Assembly (NCBI GenBank): GCA_030838815.1 | Contig: JAUZEX010000865.1 | Coordinates: 1-7,611, forward strand | Length of the DNA stretch: 7,611 nucleotides | Direction: 5' to 3' | Source: Actinomycetota bacterium | GTDB lineage: Bacteria; Actinomycetota; Acidimicrobiia; IMCC26256; BP-133 | Shown: piece after piece, positions 1 to 5,909 of the stretch | Numbering within the stretch: position 1 is the stretch's first letter | Layout: every line of letters begins with the position of its first letter | Program-made: the position numbers and the translations under genes | Notes under the pieces: generated by a model | What the model was told of the DNA's origin: nothing | The model's input: the letters and a program-made list of their open reading frames with translations, nothing else | Database searches by the model: none

Positions 1-806
1 GCCAGGGCGGCGGGTCGATGCACTTCTACTCCGACCCGATGTCCTTCCCGCTCTTCCCGAGTGGCATCTACATGCAGATGGTGACGATCGCTTCCGGCGC
101 TCAGGTGTACGTGCCCCAGGGTATGAAGAAGATCGCCATCGCCACCTGCACCGAAGGTGAGTACTGCAACGTCGCGCCCAAGACATTCGGGCAGGTGGCG
201 CAGCAGCTCGGCTTCGAGGTCGTCTACGAGGGCAAGGCGAGCCTGACGCAGCCGGACATGACGTCGATGTGCCTCCAGGCCCGCAACGCCGGTGCGCAGG
301 TGTTCGTGACGTCGTTCGACTCGCAGACCAACGAGCGCCTGCTCAACTCCTGCGCCAAGGTGAACTACAAGCCCGGCATCACCGTGGCGAACCTCCAGGC
401 CCAGGCCGACTTCCCGAAGAATCCCAACGCCGAAGGCGGAGTGTTGGGCATGGTCGCCCTCCCCTGGACGGAGACCACCCAACCGGCCATGGCCGAGTAC
501 CTCGGGGCGCTCAAGAAGTACGCCCCGGACACGGCCCTGGAGAGCAATGGCGAAGTCGGCTGGCTGGCCGGCAAGGGTTTCGAACGGGCCGCCCGGGACA
601 TCCCCCCGACCAAGGTGCCGACCAACCAGGACATCCTCGACGGCCTGTACTCCTTCACCGGGGAGACCCTCGGCGACCTGACCTACCCGCTGACGTTCCG
701 GCAGGGACAACCGGTGAAGACGGTGGCCTGCGGGTACCCGATGGTCGTCAGTGGTGGGAAGTGGACCAGCCGGCCAAAGTTCTGCATGAAGGGCCTGGAG
801 CCGTGA
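1..806 (+). CDS. Branched-chain amino acid-type ABC transporter substrate-binding protein (C-terminal part, 5' end outside window)
   Basis: This is the extracytoplasmic solute receptor that delivers substrate to the LivHM/LivGF importer encoded downstream. The reading frame is open from base 3, so the first ATG in view (base 18) is very probably internal and the true start, with its signal peptide, lies upstream. About 267 residues are visible, ending at TGA 804-806. The segment alternates strands and helices as in type I periplasmic binding proteins of the Peripla_BP_6/LivK group: a KKIAIAT strand opens the second lobe, then FEVVYEG, a QARNAGAQVFVTS segment that is typical of these proteins, and near the end a pair resembling the usual last beta-strands (TYPLTFRQGQP, then CGYPMVVSGGKW). 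Six cysteines are visible (codons at 147, 165, 270, 351, 729 and 783), which would allow disulfides outside the membrane. The substrate cannot be inferred. Family is confident; specificity is unknown. Confidence 0.92.
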   Translation, partial: QGGGSMHFYSDPMSFPLFPSGIYMQMVTIASGAQVYVPQGMKKIAIATCTEGEYCNVAPKTFGQVAQQLGFEVVYEGKASLTQPDMTSMCLQARNAGAQVFVTSFDSQTNERLLNSCAKVNYKPGITVANLQAQADFPKNPNAEGGVLGMVALPWTETTQPAMAEYLGALKKYAPDTALESNGEVGWLAGKGFERAARDIPPTKVPTNQDILDGLYSFTGETLGDLTYPLTFRQGQPVKTVACGYPMVVSGGKWTSRPKFCMKGLEP

Positions 807-2215
807 CCCTCCGTCGCTCGACCTGCCTCAGCCTGGCGGCCGTGCTCGCCACCGCAACGCTGACCGCCGGTGCGCTGGGTGCCCGCGCCGCCGGCGCCGC
901 CGAACCGGACGCGCCGTACCAGGGAACGTATTCGGCCGCCGCCACCGCCGACGGTGTCCGGGTCACCATGACGCTCCCGGCCGCCCCGCTCAGCAACACC
1001 GTTGCCGACGTGGGCGGTCCGACCGCCCAGGCTGTGCTCGACTCCAACGGCGCCAGCCAGGCCTTCGCCTCCTTCCCCTACCCCGGGGCGAATCTCGCCG
1101 TGGCCGGCGGGCTCGTGAAGGGGGCGTCCAACGGGCAGGTCCCGGCCCCGGACTACCCGTTCTACGTCGTGTCCTACAACCCGACCGTCCCGGAGCAGCA
1201 CGTCGGGAGTGGGCCCTACGCCATCCAGGCGCAGAGCAACGGGACGTCGTCGCAGGGGACTGCCTCCGCCGGCGTGCGGTCACCCGGAGTCGGCACCCTC
1301 GGCCTGGCCGAGGCGAAGGCATCGACGCAGTCGTCAGCGACAGCCGTCGTCGGTTCGGCCAGTAGCCGTCTCACCGGATTGGCCGTCGGCCCGCTGGAGA
1401 TCGGCGAGCTCGTCTCCTCCGCCACGACGGCTCTCCCGGCCGACGGGAAGCTCGACCGCAAGGCGGACACGCGCGTCGTAGCGGCCAAGGTCGGCCTCAC
1501 GCCGGTGGTCATCGACGGCAGCGGGGTCTCCGCTGGTGGGACCCCGGCCCCCGGCGCCCCCGACACCGCCTCCGTCCGCCAGGCACTGGCTTCGGCAGGG
1601 ATCACGGTGAAGGTCTTCGCCCCGGAGGAGACCGAGACCGGAATCGTCGCGCCGGTCGTCCGGATCGTCCAGACGGAAGCGAAGTCGGGGGCGACGGTGA
1701 CCTACACGCTCGGCGGGGCGGCCGCCTTCGTCCAGGGCACGCCGGCCGAGAAGTCCTCGGTGGTCGACGACACGCTGGGCGAGGCCACTCCGGCCTCCGG
1801 CCCGCCGCCGGCCGCTTCCACCAGTCCCGGCACCGACGCCTCGGTTCCGGCGACATCGGAAGCCGCCGGCCTGGCCGCCGGGGCCGCCCTCACCGGCCAG
1901 TACGACGCGCCGACGTCGGTACCGCTGGACGCCGGGACACTCACCGTGCCTGACATCTCCTCGGCGGGCGGCCCGCCGGCCGGCACCACCGCCGGGGCAA
2001 GCCTCGGGGGGGCCGGCGCGCTCGGTTCCGGCGCAGCCGCGGCGACCACCGCACCGGGGTCCGGCACCCGATCGCCGTCCGTGGCTCTGGCCAGCGGATT
2101 CCTCGTGACCCGCAGCAACGCCACTCCCATGCTGATCGCGCTGACCGCCCTCATCGCCGTGGCGATGGGCGCCGCGCTCGGCGTCCACCTCTTGTCCAAG
2201 GAAGCGAGGAGCTGA
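803..2215 (+). CDS. Exported, C-terminally membrane-anchored protein of unknown function
   Basis: I do not recognise a characterised family. The GTG start at 803 overlaps the binding-protein stop (GTGA), with GAAGGG nine bases upstream, and gives 470 residues. Residues 1-33 look like a Sec signal peptide: RR near the start, a hydrophobic Leu/Ala core, and small residues (AGAA) before E34. Residues about 35-315 form a Gly/Ala/Ser/Val-rich extracellular region with beta-like stretches, for example GVRVTMTLP (51-59), YPFYVVSYNP (118-127), GPYAIQAQS (137-145), TPVVIDGSGV (233-242) and PVVRIVQTEA (284-293). Residues about 320-435 are low-complexity Pro/Ala/Gly/Thr/Ser, like a wall-spanning stalk. 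A hydrophobic segment at 442-464 followed by SKEARS suggests a C-terminal membrane anchor with a short cytoplasmic tail. Its place between binding protein and permease suggests a role in substrate capture or passage through the envelope, but that is inference. No catalytic motif was seen. Confidence 0.82.
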   Translation: MTLRRSTCLSLAAVLATATLTAGALGARAAGAAEPDAPYQGTYSAAATADGVRVTMTLPAAPLSNTVADVGGPTAQAVLDSNGASQAFASFPYPGANLAVAGGLVKGASNGQVPAPDYPFYVVSYNPTVPEQHVGSGPYAIQAQSNGTSSQGTASAGVRSPGVGTLGLAEAKASTQSSATAVVGSASSRLTGLAVGPLEIGELVSSATTALPADGKLDRKADTRVVAAKVGLTPVVIDGSGVSAGGTPAPGAPDTASVRQALASAGITVKVFAPEETETGIVAPVVRIVQTEAKSGATVTYTLGGAAAFVQGTPAEKSSVVDDTLGEATPASGPPPAASTSPGTDASVPATSEAAGLAAGAALTGQYDAPTSVPLDAGTLTVPDISSAGGPPAGTTAGASLGGAGALGSGAAAATTAPGSGTRSPSVALASGFLVTRSNATPMLIALTALIAVAMGAALGVHLLSKEARS

Positions 2216-2613
2216 TGTTCCGCAACCTGATCACCCTCTGCAAGAGCCAGTGGGACCGCACCGCGGCCGTGGCGCTGGCCGTGACGGGCCTCGTCGCCCT
2301 GCTGGTGGCCTGGCTCGGCGTGAGCGGCACCGTCTTCACCTACAAGCAGATGCCCTACGTCGTCTCCGGGGGGCTCCTCGGCGTGTGCCTCGTGTCCATG
2401 GCCGGCGCGCTGTGGCGCTCCGCCGACCTCCGCGACGCCTGGCGGAAGCTGGACCGGCTCGAGGAGCTCGTCCAGACCATGGCCGCCCAGAACCAGGGCC
2501 GGGTCGTTGATCTCGGCGCGAGCACCGTCCCTTCGCCGGCGGCCGCGCCCCAGGCCGTGACGCCGGCCCCGATCCACTCCGGTCGCCGTTCGACCGTCGC
2601 GTCGGAGGTATAG
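2215..2613 (+). CDS. Small two-TM membrane protein with C-terminal helical/coiled segment, unknown function
   Basis: A 132-residue protein whose ATG shares one base with the stop of the preceding gene (TGATG), with GAGGAG at 2206-2211 and AAGGAA at 2198-2203 as possible ribosome sites. Two hydrophobic segments are clear, roughly residues 17-41 and 46-67, separated by a very short loop (YKQ at 43-45), so both termini should lie on the same side. The basic N-terminus favours the cytoplasm. Residues 69-94 are charged and heptad-like (RDAWRKLDRLEELVQTM), suggesting an amphipathic helix or short coiled coil. The last 35 or so residues are Pro/Ala-rich and look disordered. The first membrane segment carries GLVALLVAWLGV at residues 25-36, matching GIVAMLVAWIKV at the same positions of the next gene product, so the two are likely paralogues. 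No known family was recognised. A transporter accessory or scaffold role is only a guess from context. Confidence 0.8.
   Translation: MFRNLITLCKSQWDRTAAVALAVTGLVALLVAWLGVSGTVFTYKQMPYVVSGGLLGVCLVSMAGALWRSADLRDAWRKLDRLEELVQTMAAQNQGRVVDLGASTVPSPAAAPQAVTPAPIHSGRRSTVASEV
2604..2608 (+). promoter_or_regulatory. Ribosome binding site (GGAGG)
   Basis: GGAGG lies nine bases upstream of the ATG at 2618, inside the last codons of the preceding gene. It supports that start. This is one of only a few junctions in the window where the genes do not overlap (four bases between stop and start). Confidence 0.7.
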
Positions 2614-2617
2614 ACCG

Positions 2618-3076
2618 ATGCCTCCCACACCCCGGCCGGCCCGGCCCCCGCGGCCGCTCCTGCCCCTCGCCCTGCTGATGGCCGGCAGCGGCATCGTGGC
2701 CATGCTGGTCGCCTGGATCAAGGTGGCGAGCAGTCTTCATGTCGACCGTCAGATCAGCTGGACGGGTCTCAGCCTCGTCGGCGCCGTCCTCGTCTGCGCC
2801 GGCGCCGGGCTGGCCGCCACCAGCGGTGAGCGGGTCTTCCTGCTCCACCTCCAGCGGCTCGGCGCGGCGCTGGCCGTCAACGACCCGTCGGCCGCCACGA
2901 ACGGAACCGGGCCGCTCCCCCCCACCGGGCTCGTGGCCACCGAGACGATGTCGCGCTACCACCGGGCCGGCTGCCCGCTCACCGCCGGAAAGCCCGTGAT
3001 CCCGGCCAGCCAGGTCGACCACGAACGTGCCGGACGGCTGCCCTGCGGTGTCTGCGGCGCAGGAGCGACGTCATGA
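2618..3076 (+). CDS. Small two-TM membrane protein with C-terminal Cys/His (zinc-site-like) motif, unknown function
   Basis: A 152-residue protein with a Pro/Arg-rich N-terminus (residues 2-13), then two hydrophobic segments at about 14-38 and 48-68. The N-terminal charge suggests both ends face the cytoplasm. The first membrane segment resembles that of the preceding 132-residue protein at identical residue numbers (G25, V27, A28, L30-W33, V36), followed in both by a basic residue and Q at 44-45. The C-terminus differs: residues 114-146 hold YHRAGC, then GRLPCGVC, giving H115, C119, C143 and C146. This spacing (H-x3-C, about 23 residues, C-x2-C) resembles the small zinc-binding pattern seen in the Ada N-terminal domain and in short tails of other bacterial proteins. 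Metal binding is inferred from that resemblance. The stop overlaps the permease start (ATGA), so translation is coupled to the transporter. Function unknown. Confidence 0.8.
   Translation: MPPTPRPARPPRPLLPLALLMAGSGIVAMLVAWIKVASSLHVDRQISWTGLSLVGAVLVCAGAGLAATSGERVFLLHLQRLGAALAVNDPSAATNGTGPLPPTGLVATETMSRYHRAGCPLTAGKPVIPASQVDHERAGRLPCGVCGAGATS
3061..3065 (+). promoter_or_regulatory. Ribosome binding site (AGGAG) for the permease
   Basis: AGGAG lies seven bases before the ATG at 3073, which itself overlaps the upstream stop as ATGA. The pair fixes the permease start. Confidence 0.7.
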
Positions 3077-5043
3077 GCGACTGGCTGCCGTTCATCATCA
3101 TCGGTACCGTGACCGGCTCGCTCTACGGCCTCGCCGGCCTGGGGCTCGTGCTCACCTACCGCACCTCGGGCGTGTTCAACCTGGCTCATGGAGCCCTCGC
3201 CGCCGCCTCGGCCTACGTCTTCTACTCGCTGCACTTCACCATGGGCTGGGCCTGGCCGCTGGCCGCCCTGGTCTCTGTCGGGGTCTTCGGGCCGATCGCC
3301 GGCCTTATCGCCGAACGGCTCTTCCGGAGCCTGGTCGCCACCCGCCAGGCCACCATCACCGTCTCGACCATCGGCCTGCTGCTGCTGATCCAGGGCTTCC
3401 TGTACTGGCGCTACGGTCCCCTTCAGCTGCGGTTCCCGGAGTTCCTCCCCACCAGCGAGGTCTTCAACCTCTCGAGCGTGTCCGTCAGCTGGGTGCAGAT
3501 CATCAACGTCGCCGTCGGCGTCGGCAGCTTCCTCGGCCTGGTCCTGTTCCTCAAGGCCACCCGCGTCGGGAAGGCCACCACGGCCGTCGTCGCCGACCCG
3601 GCACTGCTGAGCCTGACGGGGATGAACCCCGTCCCGGTGCGCCGGGCCTCGTGGGTCATCGGCTGCTCATTCGCCGCCCTGACCGGCATCCTCATCGCCC
3701 CGACGCTCGGCGCCGATGCCTTCCTGCTCAGCGCGCTGGTCGTCCAGGCGTTCGGCGCCGTGGCCATCGGCCGCTTCTCCAGCCTGGGGTGGACCTACGC
3801 CGGCGGCATCGTCGTCGGCATCCTCGCCGCCCTGGCCCAGAAGCAGTTCGGAGCCACCCCGCCCTGGAACGGCCTGCCGAGCGTGGTCCCGTTCATCGTC
3901 CTGATTGTCGTCATGTTGGCCACGCCGAGCCGGAAGCTCCCGAAGGGCGCCGGGCGGTTCACCGGTGCGGTGATGCGCCAGTCGTCGCTGCCGCCGCGGG
4001 TCCGGGCCGTCCTGGTCCTGGCTGCCGCCGGAGCCCTCATCGCCGTTCCGTCGGTGGTCGGTGCCCGGCTGCCGGTGTACACCTCCGCACTGATCTTCTC
4101 GATCCTCTTCCTGTCGCTGTCGACCCTGACCCGCCTGTCGGGCCAGATCTCGCTCGCCCATGCCGCCTTCGCCGGTGTGGGGGCCGCCACCTTCGGCCAC
4201 CTCGTCGGCAACTCCGGCTGGCCGTGGCTGGTCGGGCTCGTCGCCGCCGGGCTCGTGACGGGAGCGGTCGGCGCCCTGCTGGCCCTGCCCGCCATGCGCC
4301 TGTCGGGAATCTATCTGGCCCTGGCCACCTTCGGTTTCTCCCTGCTGATGGACAACGTCCTGTTCAACAGCAGCCTGCTCTTTGGAGCGGTGTCGGGGAC
4401 GGGGGGCGGGGTCCGCGGTCCGCGGCCGCAGTTCGGGCCCATCTCGGCCGACAGCGCCCACGACTTCTACTTCGTGGTGCTGGCCGTCGTGGCCGTCAGC
4501 TGCCTCATGTTGCTCGGGATGCGCCGGGCGCAGCTCGGCCGGTTCTTCCGGGCCATGGCCGACTCCCCCACGGCCCTGACCACGATGGGGCTCGGCGTCA
4601 ACGTCACCCGCCTGATCGCCTTCGCCGTGTCGGCCTTCTTCGCCGGGATCGCCGGAGCGCTGTACATCGTCCTGATCGGCACCGCCACCCCGGTCAGCTT
4701 CCCGGCCACCAACTCTCTGCTGTACCTGGCGGTCCTGACCGTGGCCGGCGCCATGGCCGGCTACCTCACATCGGGGTTCTTGGCCGCCGCCCTCCTCGTG
4801 GTCATCCCCAGTTACGTCAGCCTGACCCCGGAGGTGCAGTCGATGCTCTTCGGTGTCGTCGCCGTCGCCGCCGCCCTCATCTCCGACGGCCGCGTCGACT
4901 GGGCCGGCCTGAAAACCCGCTTCGGGGCCCGGCTGGAGTCCGCCACCCGGGCGTCGACGGCGCTGCGGGTCCGCAGCCCGCTCGGCGCCCGCCGGGCCGA
5001 CGAAGCCCTGCCTGCCCACGCCGTGGAGGGAGCAGCGCTATGA
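3073..5043 (+). CDS. livHM: Fused LivH-LivM branched-chain amino acid-type ABC transporter permease
   Basis: The membrane channel of the importer, with both permease subunits in one 656-residue chain. Residues 1-285 are the LivH half: a first membrane segment with GTVTGSLYGLAGLGLVLTYR, then the family-typical GVFNLAHGAL (33-42), and a cytoplasmic coupling loop around 161-195 (KATRVGKATTAVVADPALLSL). Residues 286-309 are a basic linker. Residues 310-606 are the LivM half, with LSGQISLAHAAFAGVG (355-370), ALPAMRLSGIYLALATFGF (404-422), a glycine-rich external loop (441-450) and its own coupling loop near 484-512 (RRAQLGRFFRAMADSP). Residues 607-656 are a hydrophilic cytoplasmic tail. In E. coli these are two proteins of about 300 and 425 residues, so the LivM half here is short and the fusion gives one heterodimer-like unit. 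The stop overlaps the LivG start (ATGA). Family is certain; substrate is not. Confidence 0.96.
   Translation: MSDWLPFIIIGTVTGSLYGLAGLGLVLTYRTSGVFNLAHGALAAASAYVFYSLHFTMGWAWPLAALVSVGVFGPIAGLIAERLFRSLVATRQATITVSTIGLLLLIQGFLYWRYGPLQLRFPEFLPTSEVFNLSSVSVSWVQIINVAVGVGSFLGLVLFLKATRVGKATTAVVADPALLSLTGMNPVPVRRASWVIGCSFAALTGILIAPTLGADAFLLSALVVQAFGAVAIGRFSSLGWTYAGGIVVGILAALAQKQFGATPPWNGLPSVVPFIVLIVVMLATPSRKLPKGAGRFTGAVMRQSSLPPRVRAVLVLAAAGALIAVPSVVGARLPVYTSALIFSILFLSLSTLTRLSGQISLAHAAFAGVGAATFGHLVGNSGWPWLVGLVAAGLVTGAVGALLALPAMRLSGIYLALATFGFSLLMDNVLFNSSLLFGAVSGTGGGVRGPRPQFGPISADSAHDFYFVVLAVVAVSCLMLLGMRRAQLGRFFRAMADSPTALTTMGLGVNVTRLIAFAVSAFFAGIAGALYIVLIGTATPVSFPATNSLLYLAVLTVAGAMAGYLTSGFLAAALLVVIPSYVSLTPEVQSMLFGVVAVAAALISDGRVDWAGLKTRFGARLESATRASTALRVRSPLGARRADEALPAHAVEGAAL
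5025..5029 (+). promoter_or_regulatory. Ribosome binding site (GGAGG) for LivG
   Basis: GGAGG is ten bases before the ATG at 5040. It supports using that ATG, which adds a short repeat-bearing N-terminal extension, over a later in-frame GTG (codon 25, base 5112) nearer the start of the ABC domain. Confidence 0.65.
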
Positions 5044-5909
5044 CGCCACTGCAGGGGACGCCACTGCAGGGGACACCCCCGCACCCCCGGGCGACCAGTC
5101 CGGGCCTCGAAGTGACCGACCTCACGGTCCGGTACGGGGGCCACCTCGCCCTCGACAACATCACCCTCGAAGCCCCGATCGGCCGCCTCACCGGGCTGAT
5201 CGGCCCCAACGGCGCCGGCAAGACCACGACCTTCAATGCCTGCAGCGGCCTGCTCCGGGCCACCACCGGCCGGGTCCTCCTCCGCGGCAACAACGTGACC
5301 CGCCGGGGCCCCGCCGCCCGGGCCCGCCTCGGTCTCGGCCGGACGTTCCAGCGCATGGAGCTGTTCACGTCGATGACCGTGGCGGAGAACGTAGCCCTCG
5401 GCCGGGAGGCCCGCGTCGCCGGGTCGAACCCGCTGCGGCAGCAGATCTCCACTCCGAAGCGCCGGGCGGCCACCCGGTCGGCCACCGCGGAGGCACTGGA
5501 ACTGTTCGGCATCACCAAACTCGCCGACGACTCGGTAGGGCTCCTCTCCACCGGCCAGCGGCGGCTCGTCGAACTGGCCCGCGTCTACGCCGGCGGCTTC
5601 GACCTGCTGCTCCTCGACGAGCCGTCGTCGGGGCTCGACCACGCCGAGTCCGAGAAGCTATCGGCCATCCTGCGGGGTCTCGTCGAGAACCACGACATCG
5701 GGATCCTGCTCGTGGAGCACGACATGGCCATGGTCATGTCGGTGTGCGACTACCTGTACGTGCTCGACTTCGGCGAGCTGATCTTCGAAGGGACGGCCGC
5801 CGAGACCCAGGCCAGTCCCATCGTGCGGGCCGCCTACCTCGGTTCCGAGGAAGGCCTGGCCGAGATCGCCGCCGACCACGAAGCCCGCGAAGCGGCGGAG
5901 GTCGTCTGA
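5040..5909 (+). CDS. livG: LivG-type ABC transporter ATP-binding protein
   Basis: One of the two cytoplasmic ATPases that power the importer; it should pair with the LivF protein under the LivHM permease. It has 289 residues. The ABC domain starts near residue 23 (LEVTDLTVRYGG). Walker A is GPNGAGKTT (55-63), the Q-loop is Q104 in GRTFQ, the signature is LSTGQ (169-173) in place of LSGGQ, Walker B is LLLLDEPSSGLD (189-200) with E194 as catalytic base, and the switch histidine is H227 in LVEHD. The insert between Q-loop and signature and the C-terminal extension (from about 250) are usual for LivG. The first 22 residues are an unusual Pro-rich extension containing two copies of TPLQG, encoded by a perfect 15-base tandem repeat. 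The start overlaps the permease stop (ATGA) and the stop overlaps the LivF start by one base, so ATPase synthesis is coupled to the permease. Confidence 0.95.
   Translation: MTPLQGTPLQGTPPHPRATSPGLEVTDLTVRYGGHLALDNITLEAPIGRLTGLIGPNGAGKTTTFNACSGLLRATTGRVLLRGNNVTRRGPAARARLGLGRTFQRMELFTSMTVAENVALGREARVAGSNPLRQQISTPKRRAATRSATAEALELFGITKLADDSVGLLSTGQRRLVELARVYAGGFDLLLLDEPSSGLDHAESEKLSAILRGLVENHDIGILLVEHDMAMVMSVCDYLYVLDFGELIFEGTAAETQASPIVRAAYLGSEEGLAEIAADHEAREAAEVV
5043..5072 (+). repeat. Perfect 15-bp tandem duplication in the LivG N-terminus
   Basis: The unit ACGCCACTGCAGGGG occurs twice back to back (5043-5057 and 5058-5072), with a degraded third start (ACACC) after it. It keeps frame and encodes TPLQG twice, then TPP. 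Each unit contains CTGCAG. It looks like a recent slippage or duplication in a non-conserved leader of the protein. Confidence 0.9.
5897..5901 (+). promoter_or_regulatory. Ribosome binding site (GGAGG) for LivF
   Basis: GGAGG is seven bases before the ATG at 5909, within the last codons of livG. It fixes the LivF start at the TGATG junction. Confidence 0.7.

Noticed and set aside
269..802. Upstream in-frame extension of the 470-residue protein
   Set aside because: The extension would run inside the binding protein in another frame and give an Arg/Pro/Gly-rich chain. The GTG at 803 has a ribosome site and is followed at once by a signal peptide.
1334..2188. Minus-strand open frame of 284 codons opposite the anchored exoprotein
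   Set aside because: Its product is Arg/Gly-rich and low in hydrophobic core residues. The + strand frame has a signal peptide, a membrane anchor and coupled junctions at both ends.
1702..2721. Minus-strand open frame of 339 codons crossing three + strand genes
   Set aside because: It spans coupled gene junctions of the operon, lacks recognisable motifs, and is explained by scarce AT-rich stops in this GC content.
4395..4416. Dense G-runs and a 7-base tandem repeat (GTCCGCG twice at 4411-4424) that might form a quadruplex or site
   Set aside because: They encode the glycine-rich loop that LivM proteins normally have at this point, so coding constraint plus GC content explains them.
3667..5019. 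Long open frame of 450 codons on the minus strand, antisense to the permease
   Set aside because: It is a shadow of the GC-rich permease gene. Its product is a compositionally odd Gly/Arg/Asp/His/Gln-rich chain with no domain pattern, while the + strand has a clear LivHM protein.
3027..5039. Upstream in-frame extension of LivG through the permease gene
   Set aside because: The extension is an out-of-frame reading of the permease and has no family features. The ATG at 5040 has GGAGG and an ATGA overlap.
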